This document shows, piece after piece, positions 1 through 8,736 of a DNA stretch of 31,632 bases. The notes below the pieces were generated by a model. It saw only the letters and a program-made list of their open reading frames with translations, had not been told where the DNA came from and made no database searches. This DNA comes from Streptomyces sp. NRRL B-24484 (lineage in GTDB: Bacteria > Actinomycetota > Actinomycetes > Streptomycetales > Streptomycetaceae): the NCBI RefSeq assembly GCF_000717715.1, contig NZ_JOAI01000069.1:1-31632 (forward strand), in the 5' to 3' direction. The position numbers and the translations under genes are program-made. How positions within the stretch are numbered: position 1 is the stretch's first letter; the number at the start of each line of letters is the position of its first letter.

Positions 1-1
1 G

Positions 2-931
2 GAGATCGTCCCGGTCTTCAGCCGCAAGCCGATGTTCGGCTACTCCGGCCTGATCGCGGCCACCATCGCGATCGCCGGTCTGTCCGTGACGGTGTGGGCA
101 CACCACATGTTCGTCACCGGGCAGGTGCTGCTGCCGTTCTTCTCCTTCATGACCTTCCTGATCGCGGTGCCGACCGGGGTGAAGTTCTTCAACTGGGTCG
201 GCACCATGTGGAAGGGATCGCTCAGCTTCGAGACCCCGATGCTCTGGGTGGTCGGCTTCCTGGTCACGTTCCTGTTCGGCGGCCTGACGGGTGTTCTGCT
301 GGCGGCGCCGCCGATCGACTTCCACGTCTCGGACTCGTACTTCGTCGTCGCCCACTTCCACTACGTGGTGTTCGGCACCGTCGTCTTCGCCATGTTCGGC
401 GGATTCCACTTCTGGTGGCCGAAGATGACCGGCAAGATGCTCGACGAACGGCTCGGCAAGATCACCTTCTGGACGCTGTTCATCGGCTTCCAGACCACCT
501 TCCTCGTCCAGCACTGGCTCGGCGCGGAGGGTATGCCCCGCCGCTACGCCGACTACCTCGCCTCCGACGGCTTCACCACGCTGAACACCGTCTCCACCGT
601 CGGCGCCTTCCTGCTCGGCCTGTCGATCCTGCCGTTCCTCTACAACGTCTGGAAGACCGCCAAGTACGGCGAGAAGGTCGAGGTGGACGACCCGTGGGGC
701 TACGGCCGCTCGCTGGAGTGGGCCACTTCCTGCCCGCCGCCGCGGCACAACTTCCTCACCCTGCCGCGGATCCGCTCCGAATCCCCGGCGTTCGACCTCC
801 ACCACCCCGACATCGCCGCCCGCGACTACCTCGACAACCACGGCGAGCCCGCCAAGCACCTCACCGGTGTGACCCCCGTCGAGTACGACACCCCGCAGCG
901 CCGCGGGTCCCGCCCCGGCGACGGTGCCTGA
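2..931 (+). CDS. ctaD: Cytochrome c oxidase subunit I, 3' part
   Basis: This is the catalytic subunit of the aa3-type terminal oxidase, a multi-spanning membrane protein that reduces O2 and pumps protons. The gene runs off the left edge; its frame is open from base 2, so the N-terminal helices are missing. Residues counted from the Met at base 32: the CuB His pair lies in WAHHMF (24-25), the K-channel lysine in PTGVKFF (about 51), and the heme ligands in VAHFHYV (His108 heme a3, His110 heme a). The hydrophilic tail rich in Pro, Arg and Asp is usual in Streptomyces CtaD. No ctaC or ctaE is adjacent, so this may be a second, stand-alone ctaD copy; that is an inference. A strong hairpin follows the stop codon. 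Confidence 0.96.
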   Translation, partial: EIVPVFSRKPMFGYSGLIAATIAIAGLSVTVWAHHMFVTGQVLLPFFSFMTFLIAVPTGVKFFNWVGTMWKGSLSFETPMLWVVGFLVTFLFGGLTGVLLAAPPIDFHVSDSYFVVAHFHYVVFGTVVFAMFGGFHFWWPKMTGKMLDERLGKITFWTLFIGFQTTFLVQHWLGAEGMPRRYADYLASDGFTTLNTVSTVGAFLLGLSILPFLYNVWKTAKYGEKVEVDDPWGYGRSLEWATSCPPPRHNFLTLPRIRSESPAFDLHHPDIAARDYLDNHGEPAKHLTGVTPVEYDTPQRRGSRPGDGA

Positions 932-957
932 CCACCGGTCCCGGCGAAGCCGACGAC

Positions 958-993
958 CGCCGTCCTGCGGGAACACGGTCCCGCAGGACGGCG
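958..993 (+). terminator. Hairpin terminator after ctaD
   Basis: A perfect 15-bp inverted repeat (958-972 with 979-993) encloses a 6-nt loop, 26 nt after the ctaD stop. There is no T-run, which is common for actinomycete terminators. It separates ctaD from the following small gene, which must rely on readthrough or its own promoter. Confidence 0.8.
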
Positions 994-1026
994 CACCCGA
1001 CCCACCTGCCGTCCGTGAGGTTCGTG

Positions 1027-1383
1027 ATGGACGAAGACACAGCCGACATCGACGACATCGTCGACAGCAGCCTGCGACAGCTGGAGGGCTACCTGCTGTG
1101 GCGGGCGGAGATCGCCACGGCCCAGCGGGACGCCGCCGCCTTCACCGAGCTGTTCCCCTGGCTCTCGACCGGGCAGCGCGAGGAGGTCGCCGAGGCGTAC
1201 GCCCAGAAGCGTCTGCAGGTGTCCCGCCAGGCCGTCACCCACATCGCCCAGCGTTGCCGGGAGCTGCGGAGCGAGTACGAGGACCGGTACCGTCGCCTGA
1301 GGCTCGGCCTCGTCGCCCTGCTCCCCTTCGCCACGGCCCTGGGAGCGGCCGCCGGCGCGGTGGTGACACGCTCCTGGCAGTGA
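1027..1383 (+). CDS. Small membrane-anchored protein of unknown function
   Basis: The product is 118 aa. The acidic N-terminus (MDEDTADIDDIVDSS) is followed by a mostly helical, charged region (about 15-90), then one hydrophobic segment (about 94-113) and a short basic tail. This suggests a C-terminally anchored protein with its bulk in the cytoplasm. ATG at 1027 is chosen because GAGG at 1017-1020 sits 6 nt upstream; an in-frame GTG at 1024 is possible. I recall similar small proteins next to ctaD in streptomycetes, sometimes loosely labelled as cytochrome oxidase related. It has no heme- or copper-binding motif, so it is not an oxidase subunit by sequence. Function is unknown. Confidence 0.75.
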   Translation: MDEDTADIDDIVDSSLRQLEGYLLWRAEIATAQRDAAAFTELFPWLSTGQREEVAEAYAQKRLQVSRQAVTHIAQRCRELRSEYEDRYRRLRLGLVALLPFATALGAAAGAVVTRSWQ

Positions 1384-1435
1384 TCCACCGCCGGCACCGT
1401 CCGCTCCACAGCCTGACTGCCGTGAACTCGTGCTT

Positions 1436-1562
1436 CGATGACTGGTGATCAGGTCGTGGTACCAGGCGTACGAGGCCTTCGGGGTACGTTTCTGCGTCCC
1501 GAAGTCGACGTGAACCAGGCCGAAGCGCCGGTGGTGGCCCTCAGCCCGTCGAACACCCTGTC
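1436..1562 (-). pseudogene. Displaced GH1 beta-glucosidase 3' end, copy A
   Basis: Read on the minus strand this encodes RRFGLVHVDFGTQKRTPKAS and continues YAWYHDLITSHR, the C-terminus of a GH1 beta-glucosidase, with no upstream part of the gene. By hand alignment 87 of 96 bases (1447-1542) match the intact gene at 13425-13520 without gaps, and most changes are synonymous. Homology stops at the codons for Glu-Gly, the same point as in copy B. The next 20 bases resemble copy B (15/20) rather than the intact gene. See the finding on integration at the GH1 3' end. Confidence 0.85.
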
Positions 1563-1655
1563 ACCTTGTCGGCCCGTCGGCCTCGGACAGCGCACGACCG
1601 GACCACAAGGCCCCGAAGGGATGGCTCCCGCCCCTCACGACGGACGGCGTTCCCG

Positions 1656-2780
1656 TCACTCGCCGCCGGCCGGCTCACCGTCCCGTTCGACGCGGCCCTC
1701 CGGTGCGCCCAGGCCCCGGCGGACCGAGTCCAGGATCGTCAGGCCCTGGCTGACCAGGCCGGCGGCGATCTCGCCCAAGCCGTCGGCGCCGTTGAGAACG
1801 TTGACGTTGGCGCCCGCGAGCCCACCGGCCGCCTCCTTGACGATCTGCGGCAGCTGGTCGATCAGCATCCGGTCCAGCGCCACCCGGTCGTGCGAGGCCG
1901 CCGCCTCGGCCTGGATCTTCATCCGCTCCGCCTCGGCCAGTGCCAGGACCCTGATCCGCTCGGCCTCCGCCTCGGCCGGCTTCACGACCTCGGCGACCAG
2001 CTGCTGCTGGCGCAGCTCGGCCGCGCGCTGGGCCAACTCGGTCTGCGCCGTCAGCACCTCCTGCTGCGCGTGCGCCTGCGCCAGCGGGCCGGCCTGGGCC
2101 GCCTGGGCCTGGGCCCGATCCACCTCGGCGGTGTACTGCGCCTTCACGACGGCCGTCTCCCGGGCGTACTCGGCCTGCTTCCGGGCGGACTGCTGCTCCG
2201 CCTCCGCCGCGGCCTGGGTGGCCTGCGCCTGGGCGATCTGGGCCTGGCGCTGGATGGCGGCCCGGTGCGGGGCCGACATCGCGGCGATGTAGCCGGTGTC
2301 ACCGTCGTCGATCGACTGAATCTGGAGCGAGTCGACGATCAGGCCGATCTTCGCCATCTCGGCCTTCGAGGTGTCGAGCACCTCGGTTGCGAGCTTCTGC
2401 CGCTCGGTGACGATTTCCTCGACCGTCATCGAGCCGATGATGGCGCGCAGGTGCCCGGCGAAGATCCGGCCGGTCAGCACGGACATCTGGTCCTGGTCGG
2501 AGAGGAAGCGCTGGCCGGCGTTGACGATGCTCTCGGTGTCGTTGCCGACCTTGAAGGCGATCACCGCCCGCGCCGTCAGCGCGATGCCCTGCTTGGTGAC
2601 GCAGGTTTCGGCAACCTCCGCCTCACACATCGCCAGGGTCAGGAAGCGGACCTTGCGGAAGATCTGCAGGACGAACGTCCCGTGCCCGGTCACCACGCGG
2701 AACGGCGCGCCTGCAAGGCCCCGTCTTCCACCGGAGATCAGCATCGCCTGGTCGGGGGCGGGAACGCGATAACCGAACAT
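1656..2780 (-). CDS. Flotillin-like SPFH-domain protein
   Basis: The product is 374 aa. An SPFH/band-7 domain occupies about residues 5-180. It is followed by a long Ala/Glu/Gln-rich coiled coil (about 185-310, with repeats such as AEAEAERIRVLALAEAERMK) and a Gly-rich C-terminal segment, the usual flotillin layout. There is no clear N-terminal membrane helix, so membrane attachment is probably peripheral or by oligomerisation. Flotillins scaffold ordered membrane domains; a specific role here cannot be read from the sequence. ATG at 2780 is supported by AGGAGG (2789-2794) 8 nt upstream, which overlaps the stop codon of the small gene before it, so the two are probably translationally coupled. 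Confidence 0.92.
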   Translation of the reverse strand: MFGYRVPAPDQAMLISGGRRGLAGAPFRVVTGHGTFVLQIFRKVRFLTLAMCEAEVAETCVTKQGIALTARAVIAFKVGNDTESIVNAGQRFLSDQDQMSVLTGRIFAGHLRAIIGSMTVEEIVTERQKLATEVLDTSKAEMAKIGLIVDSLQIQSIDDGDTGYIAAMSAPHRAAIQRQAQIAQAQATQAAAEAEQQSARKQAEYARETAVVKAQYTAEVDRAQAQAAQAGPLAQAHAQQEVLTAQTELAQRAAELRQQQLVAEVVKPAEAEAERIRVLALAEAERMKIQAEAAASHDRVALDRMLIDQLPQIVKEAAGGLAGANVNVLNGADGLGEIAAGLVSQGLTILDSVRRGLGAPEGRVERDGEPAGGE

Positions 2781-2793
2781 CCTGGTTGCCTCC

Positions 2794-3048
2794 TCAGCGA
2801 GGTCCGTCGGGAAGGTCGGACCCCGGGTCGCCGACGGGGTCGGTCCACTCCATGACGTCGACCTGGCGAGTACCGCGTGATTCGATCACCAGGACCGGTG
2901 TTCCCTTGGGCAGAGGCTCCTCCGACCAGGCCAGGAAGGTCTCCGAACCACCCCTGACCCTCACCAGGACCTCACCCGGGCCGGCGGCTCCCCGGGTCCC
3001 GATCACCAGCGTGCCGGGGCAACCGATCACGGCCTCGTCCGACACCAT
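2794..3048 (-). CDS. Small NfeD-like (OB-fold) partner of flotillin
   Basis: The product is 84 aa, with the pattern VIGTRGAAGPGEVLVRVRGG followed by LAWSEEPLPKGTPVLVIESRG. That is a short beta-rich domain like the soluble C-terminal OB fold of NfeD proteins, which are commonly paired with flotillin/SPFH genes. It lacks the NfeD membrane helices. The stop codon falls inside the Shine-Dalgarno of the flotillin gene. ATG at 3048 is preceded by AAAGGGG about 10 nt upstream. It probably acts with the flotillin; this is inferred from neighbourhood and family. Confidence 0.8.
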   Translation of the reverse strand: MVSDEAVIGCPGTLVIGTRGAAGPGEVLVRVRGGSETFLAWSEEPLPKGTPVLVIESRGTRQVDVMEWTDPVGDPGSDLPDGPR

Positions 3049-3332
3049 CGGCGGCCGCCCCTTTCACCTGTCGTACGTCGCGCCACCATCCTCGCAGCAC
3101 CAGCCGACCGCAGCGGGCAGGCGCGCGGCCGGGTCACCGTACTGGATCAGCCCGACTCCGAGGTGTCACCGGCGCTCGCGCTGCCGACAGGGTGCGCAGG
3201 CGCGGCGTGTGCCGCCCACCGTGCGACTGCCTCTGCCCCGTGGATGATGACGGGACCCGCACACCGTCACGGTCGGCGTCAACAGCCGCAGATGCCGCCT
3301 CCCACGCGTCGCCCGACTACGGTGAATGGCAA
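3049..3332. other. Intergenic stretch, no gene recognised
   Basis: Between the NfeD-like gene and GH1 remnant B. Short open frames exist on both strands but have neither a recognisable product nor a convincing ribosome binding site. The promoter of the NfeD-like/flotillin pair should lie near its left end; no clear -35/-10 pair was identified. Confidence 0.5.
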
Positions 3333-3462
3333 GCCCGATGAGTGACGATCAGATCCCGGTACCAGGCGTACGAGGCCTTCGGGGTGCGCCGCTTCGTCCG
3401 GAAGTCGACGTGGACGAGGCCGAGGCGCTGGTGGTGGCCCTCGGCTCGCCGAACAGGCTGTC
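3333..3462 (-). pseudogene. Displaced GH1 beta-glucosidase 3' end, copy B
   Basis: The minus strand encodes LGLVHVDFRTKRRTPKASYA then WYRDLIVTHRACHSP and a stop at 3317-3319. It is the C-terminus of a GH1 enzyme without the rest of the gene. The ungapped 96 bases at 3347-3442 match the intact gene (13425-13520) at 86 positions and copy A at 83. Similarity to the intact copy also covers about 14 bases on the 3' side (gcccgatg block at 3333). Like copy A it loses GH1 homology at the Glu-Gly codons. Confidence 0.85.
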
Positions 3463-3669
3463 GTTGTCGCGAGACCATGACGGCACGCTGCCGCCCTCCT
3501 TCAAGCCGGCTGTTCGGCGGCGAGGTCGAGAGGTTCGACCGGACCGGCGACTTCGCGCGCCGCTTCCGACGGGTCGCCGCGCCCGGCGGGCGATGGCGCG
3601 ATACCGACCGGCCCGCTTGTCGGCGCCCATCGCCTCCGTAACATGACCGGATGTCGGATTCGGTCGCGC

Positions 3670-3676
3670 AAGGAGG
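3670..3676 (+). promoter_or_regulatory. Shine-Dalgarno that points to a CTG start
   Basis: AAGGAGG lies 6 nt before CTG 3683. An in-frame stop at 3644 and the lack of any ATG, GTG or TTG before codon 30 leave CTG 3683 as the best start for the SARP gene. Confidence 0.65.
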
Positions 3677-3682
3677 ATCCCT

Positions 3683-5119
3683 CTGGAGCTGCACTTCAGC
3701 ACGCTCGGATCGCTCAGGGCCCGGCGCGGCGATCGGGAGCTGCGGCTGAACCGGGCTCGGGACCGCGCGGTGCTCGCCGTCCTGCTGGCCCGTGCCGGGA
3801 GGCCGGTGCCCGTGGCGGAGATCATCGACGGCGTCTGGGGCGAGGAGGGTGACGAGGCGCCGAACCGGGCGAGAGGGCTGCCCGCCACCATGTACCGGCT
3901 GCGCAACACCCTGGCCGACGAGGACGGCGCCACCGAGGGCGGCAGTGTCCTGCGGCACGTCGGCAAGGCGTACCGGCTGGACGCGGACCCGGCGAACATC
4001 GACCGTACGGTGTTCCTCGCCGAGCTCGCCGCCGCCAACGCCGCCCGTCGCAACCGGCAGCCCGAGCGGGCCCACGCCCTGCTCACGGCCGCGCTCGGCC
4101 GGTGGTCCGCGCCGGTGGCCCTGGACGGCGTGCCGGGCCCGTACGCGGAACACGACCGCCGGATGCTGGCCGGGCGCCGGGAGGAGGCCCGGCAGGCCCG
4201 GCTCGAACTCGACGTCGAACTCGGACTCGGACTGACGCTCCTGGCGGAACCCGGGGCGGAGCCGGGCACCGTCGTCCCCCACGCGCTCGCGCTGGCCCGG
4301 GCCGGCCACAGGGAGCGGGCCCTCGCCCTGCTCGCCGGGTCGGCCCCCCGCGGCGAGGCGGCGGCTCTGGCGGCACGCCTCCGCGGCCGGGCCCCGGACC
4401 TGGCGAGCTGGACGCCCTGGGCCTCCCGGACGGCCCCCCGGCCGGTTCGCCGACCGTTCCAACTCCCACCCGACCTCGCCGACTTCACCGGCCGGACGGC
4501 CTTGCTGACCGAGCTCGCCGCCGCCCTGGCCGCGCCGGGCCCACGCCGGGTCACCGTCACCGGGCCACCCGGCTACGGCAAGAGCGCGCTCGCCGTCCAC
4601 GCCGCCCACCGGCTCGCCCCCGGCTATCCCGACGGTCAGCTCCACGCCGACCTGAACGGGAAGGTCCCCCTCGCGGACCCGGCCGCCGTCCTGGCCGCCT
4701 TCGTGCGGGCCCTGGGCGTCGAGGAGCCGGCCGTCCCGCCGGGCCTCGCCGACCTGCGCGCGCTCTACCTCCGGTTGCTCGCCGGGCGGCGCGTCCTGGT
4801 GCTGCTCGACGGCGCCGTCGGTGCCGAGCAGGTCCGCCCGCTGCTGCCGGCCGAACCCGGAAGCGCGGCCCTCGTCACCGCCGGCCGACCGTTGCCCGGT
4901 GGACACACCGTCACCGTCGGCCGCATGACGCCCGACGAGGGGATCGAGCTGTTGTCCCGCACCCTGGGCGCCGGGCGCCTCGCCCGGGAACCGGACGCGG
5001 CGCGGGCCCTGGCCGCTGCGTGCGACCATCACCCCGGTGCCCTGCGGCTGGCCGCGAACCGCTTGGCGCGCCGTCCCGCCTGGCCGATTTCCGCTCTCCT
5101 TCCGCACCCCGGTGAATGA
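3683..5119 (+). CDS. SARP/AfsR-type regulator, short form with NB-ARC, CTG start
   Basis: The product is 478 aa if started at CTG 3683. The N-terminus (MELHFSTLGSLRARRGDREL, first codon read as Met) is the winged-helix DNA-binding domain (about 1-105). It is followed by a bacterial transcriptional activation domain (about 105-245) and an NB-ARC ATPase with Walker A GPPGYGKS (294-301) and Walker B-like RRVLVLLDGA. Such proteins activate antibiotic or secretion genes in actinomycetes. The protein stops soon after the ARC helices (LARRPAWPISALLPHPGE), so the winged helix after NB-ARC and the TPR sensor of AfsR are absent. The next regulator downstream has both. The last residues look like a shifted or deleted junction. 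Starting at GTG 3770 instead would remove the first strands of the DNA-binding domain. Confidence 0.85.
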   Translation: MELHFSTLGSLRARRGDRELRLNRARDRAVLAVLLARAGRPVPVAEIIDGVWGEEGDEAPNRARGLPATMYRLRNTLADEDGATEGGSVLRHVGKAYRLDADPANIDRTVFLAELAAANAARRNRQPERAHALLTAALGRWSAPVALDGVPGPYAEHDRRMLAGRREEARQARLELDVELGLGLTLLAEPGAEPGTVVPHALALARAGHRERALALLAGSAPRGEAAALAARLRGRAPDLASWTPWASRTAPRPVRRPFQLPPDLADFTGRTALLTELAAALAAPGPRRVTVTGPPGYGKSALAVHAAHRLAPGYPDGQLHADLNGKVPLADPAAVLAAFVRALGVEEPAVPPGLADLRALYLRLLAGRRVLVLLDGAVGAEQVRPLLPAEPGSAALVTAGRPLPGGHTVTVGRMTPDEGIELLSRTLGAGRLAREPDAARALAAACDHHPGALRLAANRLARRPAWPISALLPHPGE

Positions 5120-5252
5120 GCTCCGTCTGCGAATAAATGCGGGCGTTCATCCTTCGCCAACCGGCCCGTCACAGAATCCCGTCGGTGGCCGCGACCACCG
5201 TCCGACCAGGTGGGCCACCCGGGATCGCCAACGACGGAAAGAGGACTAACAG

Positions 5253-5513
5253 ATGAGCGGGACCGTCACACGGATCGGCCGCGCGCCGGCCGGCACCACC
5301 GCCGTCGCGACGGCGGCGACCGGCACACCGGCCACCGGAGGCACCCCGCAGGCCGGCCCGTCCCCGTGGCGCAACGGGGACCTCCCGATCGGCCGTGCCT
5401 GCGACATCACCGTCCGGCGGCGCCCGCCCGGCCGGACCTCCGTCGACGGCCGGCGCCCCGCCGGAACGGCCGGCCCCGACTCCACCGAGAGCCCCCACGC
5501 CATCCGCCGGTAA
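5253..5513 (+). CDS. Small hypothetical protein between two SARP genes
   Basis: The product is 86 aa, rich in Thr, Ala, Gly, Pro and Arg, beginning MSGTVTRIGRAPAGTTAVAT. It has no signal peptide, membrane segment or recognised motif and only one Cys (GRACDITV). A good ribosome binding site (GGAAAGAGG, 5236-5244) sits 8 nt before ATG. The frame fills most of the gap between the regulators. It could be a real small protein or a chance open frame in GC-rich DNA; I cannot assign a function. Confidence 0.4.
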   Translation: MSGTVTRIGRAPAGTTAVATAATGTPATGGTPQAGPSPWRNGDLPIGRACDITVRRRPPGRTSVDGRRPAGTAGPDSTESPHAIRR

Positions 5514-5646
5514 CCCGGTAACGGAGAACCGCTGAGCCCCGGCGCCCGACCCTCAGCCCCCAGCCCTCAGCCCGCTGTGCGCCCCCACGTGCCACCGCCC
5601 TCCGCCAGCCCCGGCGCGCCGTCCACCCGGGGCCCGACGAGCCTCC

Positions 5647-5651
5647 GGGAG
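5647..5651 (+). promoter_or_regulatory. Shine-Dalgarno before a possible ATC start
   Basis: GGGAG is placed 7 nt before ATC 5659 in the frame of the second SARP gene. No ATG, GTG or TTG exists in that frame between the stop at 5533 and ATG 5821. The ATC would give a natural-looking N-terminus (MATQPAPSTERTPT). CTG 5731 is an alternative without a clear Shine-Dalgarno. Confidence 0.4.
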
Positions 5652-5658
5652 CGCCGTC

Positions 5659-8600
5659 ATCGCCACCCAGCCCGCACCCTCCACCGAACGCACACCCACC
5701 ACCGAACACACACCCGCCGGCACGCCGGACCTGCACTTCCACCTGCTCGGTCCGCTCACCGCCCGGGTCGGCGACCACCGGCTCGACCTGGGCCGCAGCC
5801 AACAGCAGGCCTTCCTCGCCATGCTGCTCGCCCACCCGGGGCGGCCGCTGACCGCCGCCCGCCTCGCCGAGGGCATCTTCGACGAGGACAACCCGCCCGC
5901 CCGGCCCAGGTCCGTCCTGGCCACCCACGCCTACCGGCTGCGTCGCACGCTGCGCAACCACCGTGCCGACCACCTCCTGGTCACCGTCGACGGCGGCTAC
6001 CGCCTCGACGTCCCCGCCGAGTCACTGGACTCCGTCGCCTTCGACCGCCTCGTCGCACGGGCGGAGGACCTCCGCACCACCGACCGGCCACGGGCCCGTG
6101 ACCTGTTGACCCGGGCGCTGGCCCTGCACGAGGGCGAGCCGCTGGCCGGACTGCCCGGTGGCCACGCCGTCGAGCTCCGCCGCCACCTGGCCGAACGCCG
6201 GGCGGACGCGCTGGAGGCCAAGCTCGCCCTCGACGTCGACCTGGGGGACAACCCGTCCTGCCTGGTCGAGCTCGACCAGGCCGTGTTCGCCCACCCGTTC
6301 CGCGAGCGGTTCCGCGCCCTACTGATGTTGGAGTACCACCTGGCGGACCGTCCGGCCGAGGCACGGGCCGTGTACGCCGATGCCCGGCGCGACTACCGCA
6401 CCGAGGGGCTGGACTGCCGTGAGCTCGACGCGCTGCACGCACGGATCCGGCGCGCCGACCCCACCCTCGGCACGGCGACCCGCCCCGTGGGCCGCTCGGC
6501 CGTGGCCCACGACGGGCCCGTTCCCGACCGGGGAACGGACTCCGGCCGCTCGCCGGCACCGGAACAACTTCCCGCTCCCCTCTCCGACTTCACCGGCCGG
6601 CAGAGCGCCGTTGCGGAGCTGACCACCGTACTCACCCGGCCCGATCCGGGTGCCGTGGTCATCTCGGCGGTCAACGGAATCGGGGGTGCCGGGAAGACCA
6701 GCCTGGCCGTGCACGTCGCCCACGCCCTGCGCGAACACTTCCCCGACGGCCGACTGCACCTGGACCTGCGCGGCACCCGGGCCGACCCGCTCGACCCGGC
6801 CGAGGCACTCGGCCTGCTGCTGACCGCCCTCGGCGTCGCGGACCGGGAGATCCCGGCCGACCCGGCCGAGCGCGCCGCGCTCTACCGCACCACCGTGGCC
6901 GGCCGCCGCCTGCTGGTGCTGCTCGACAACGCGGCCTCCGCCGAACAGACCGCCCCGCTGCTGCCCGGCGCCCGGACCTGCGCCGTCCTGGTCACCAGCC
7001 GGGTCTGGCTGACCGGCCTGCCGGGCGCCCACCACCTCCATCTCGACGCGATGGAGCCGGCCGACGCGCTGGACCTGCTCGCCACCGTCACCGGTCGCGA
7101 CCGGGCCGAGGCCGAACCTGAGGCCGCCACCGCGATCGTCACGGCCTGCGGCCTGCTGCCGCTGGCCGTACGGGTGGCCGGTTCGCGGCTCGCCGCCGAC
7201 CCCGCACAGTCCCTGGCCGGCCTCGCCTCCGCCCTGGCCGACGAACGGACCCGACTCGCCGAACTCACCCACCACCACACGGCGGTGGAGCCCGTCCTGG
7301 CGCTCTCCCACGCCCGGCTGAACCCCGCACAGGCCCGCGCCCTGCGCCTGCTCGCCCTCCCGGACACGCCGGTGCTCGCCCTGGGCCCGGCCGCGGCACT
7401 GCTCGACCGCGCTCCGGAACGCACCCGCGAGCTCCTGGAGACCCTGGTCGACCTCAACCTGCTGAACTCCCCGGCCGCCGACCGGTACGGGCTCCACGAC
7501 CTGCTGCGGGTCTTCGCCCGCCGGCGCTCCGCCGACGAGGACACCCCGGCGGAGGTCTCCGCCGCGTACGCCCGGCTGCTCGGCTTCTGTCTGGCCACCG
7601 CCCGCAACGCCGAGGCGACCGCGCACCACGTCGAGCACACCCGCCGCAGCCTGATCACGGCGGAGACCGCCGCGCCGGGCCGGACCTTCGGCACGGTCGA
7701 GGAGGCCACCGCCTGGCTGCGCGACCAGACCGACCTCCACCGGGCGGTGATCCTCCGGGCCTGCCAGGACCCGGCCCTGCCGCTCGCCCAGGCCGCCGAC
7801 CTGGCGGACAAGATGGGCTCGATCCTGTTCGGCCGCGACCACGCGACCACGGTCGGCGAGCTGGCGGCCCGGGTCGCCGAGGCGGCGCCGGCCCGTGGCG
7901 AACGGGACGCCGAGGCGCTCGCCCGCTCGGTCCGCGGCAGCATGCTCTGGCATGCCGGCTCATACGCGGCGGCGGGCGAGGAGCTCCGCCGCTGCCTGCC
8001 GCTGTGCGCCGGGGCGGCGCTGCGCCGACTGCGCGCCAACGTCCTCCAGTTGCTCGGGGCGAACGCGCGGGTGCTGTGCGACTTCGAGGCCGCGACCGGT
8101 CCACTCGAAGAGGCCGCGTCGCTGTTCCACCAACTCGACGACGAGACCGCCGAGGGCCTCGCACTCGGCGAGCTCGGCTACATCCACGCACGGTGCGGCC
8201 ACCTCGCCCGGGCCCGCGCGGCCGGCGAGCGGTGCGCCGAACTGACCGGTGGTGAGGTGTCCATCTCCTCGTCCGTCGGGAGCTACTACCTGGCCCGCAT
8301 CCTCCACCTCTGCGGCGACCTCGCGCGGGCCCTGGAGCGGGCGGAAGCCGCCCTGGCCCGGTTCCGGTCCTTCGGCATGCCGGCCTTCCAGGCCGCGACC
8401 GGCGGCCTGATCGCCCGGATCCACCTCACGGCCGGGCGGACGGCGGCCGCCGTCCGGGCCGCGGAGGAGGCACTTCCGCAGGCCCGGCGCGTCGGCGGGA
8501 TGCTGGAGGGCACCGTGCTGCGCACCCTCGGGCAGGCCCTCGCCGACCTGGGCCACCGCAGCCGGGCCGGGGCCTGCCTCCGACAGGCGCTGGAGCACTT

Positions 8601-8679
8601 CCGGCGGCTGAACCTCGACGCCGAAGCGGCCGGGACCGAGCAGTTGCTCGGCGTGCTCATCGAATGTCCATCGCGGTGA
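5659..8679 (+). CDS. AfsR-type SARP regulator, full length with NB-ARC and TPR
   Basis: The product is about 1006 aa from ATC 5659 (982 from CTG 5731, 952 from ATG 5821). The order is winged helix (starting LHFHLLGPLTARVGDHRLDL), BTAD, NB-ARC with Walker A GIGGAGKT (about 340-347) and Walker B-like RRLLVLLDNA, a second winged-helix region (YGLHDLLRVFARRR), then a TPR-like helical C-terminus (about 650-1000). The family couples ATP/ADP binding and TPR sensing to activation of nearby secondary-metabolism or secretion genes. ATG 5821 cuts into the first helix of the DNA-binding domain, so the true start is probably upstream at a non-standard codon, unless a base has changed. No hairpin separates it from the small secreted-protein gene 57 nt downstream, which is a likely target or operon partner. 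Confidence 0.88.
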   Translation: MATQPAPSTERTPTTEHTPAGTPDLHFHLLGPLTARVGDHRLDLGRSQQQAFLAMLLAHPGRPLTAARLAEGIFDEDNPPARPRSVLATHAYRLRRTLRNHRADHLLVTVDGGYRLDVPAESLDSVAFDRLVARAEDLRTTDRPRARDLLTRALALHEGEPLAGLPGGHAVELRRHLAERRADALEAKLALDVDLGDNPSCLVELDQAVFAHPFRERFRALLMLEYHLADRPAEARAVYADARRDYRTEGLDCRELDALHARIRRADPTLGTATRPVGRSAVAHDGPVPDRGTDSGRSPAPEQLPAPLSDFTGRQSAVAELTTVLTRPDPGAVVISAVNGIGGAGKTSLAVHVAHALREHFPDGRLHLDLRGTRADPLDPAEALGLLLTALGVADREIPADPAERAALYRTTVAGRRLLVLLDNAASAEQTAPLLPGARTCAVLVTSRVWLTGLPGAHHLHLDAMEPADALDLLATVTGRDRAEAEPEAATAIVTACGLLPLAVRVAGSRLAADPAQSLAGLASALADERTRLAELTHHHTAVEPVLALSHARLNPAQARALRLLALPDTPVLALGPAAALLDRAPERTRELLETLVDLNLLNSPAADRYGLHDLLRVFARRRSADEDTPAEVSAAYARLLGFCLATARNAEATAHHVEHTRRSLITAETAAPGRTFGTVEEATAWLRDQTDLHRAVILRACQDPALPLAQAADLADKMGSILFGRDHATTVGELAARVAEAAPARGERDAEALARSVRGSMLWHAGSYAAAGEELRRCLPLCAGAALRRLRANVLQLLGANARVLCDFEAATGPLEEAASLFHQLDDETAEGLALGELGYIHARCGHLARARAAGERCAELTGGEVSISSSVGSYYLARILHLCGDLARALERAEAALARFRSFGMPAFQAATGGLIARIHLTAGRTAAAVRAAEEALPQARRVGGMLEGTVLRTLGQALADLGHRSRAGACLRQALEHFRRLNLDAEAAGTEQLLGVLIECPSR

Positions 8680-8736
8680 CCGAACCTCATGTCGTGCCCC
8701 GGTCAACCGGACCGGGCAAGCAAGGAGGCACCGCAC

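Noticed and set aside
1566..2855. Plus-strand open frames across the flotillin gene
   Set aside because: Leu/Gly/Arg repeats mirror the flotillin coiled-coil codons; no start signal or family match.
1436..3462. GH1 repeats as insertion sequences or transposon ends
   Set aside because: There are no terminal inverted repeats, transposase or target duplications. The repeat is coding sequence from the end of a known gene.
3480..3641. Possible extra gene remnant (GGEVERFDRTGDFARRF) before the first SARP
   Set aside because: It vaguely resembles beta-propeller repeat sequence, but it is too short and not convincing in any family I can name.
3317..5107. 596-aa minus-strand open frame under the first SARP gene
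   Set aside because: Composition is Gly/Arg/Pro-rich without protein motifs. Only its last 40 or so codons are meaningful, as GH1 remnant B; the rest is the complement of the SARP gene.
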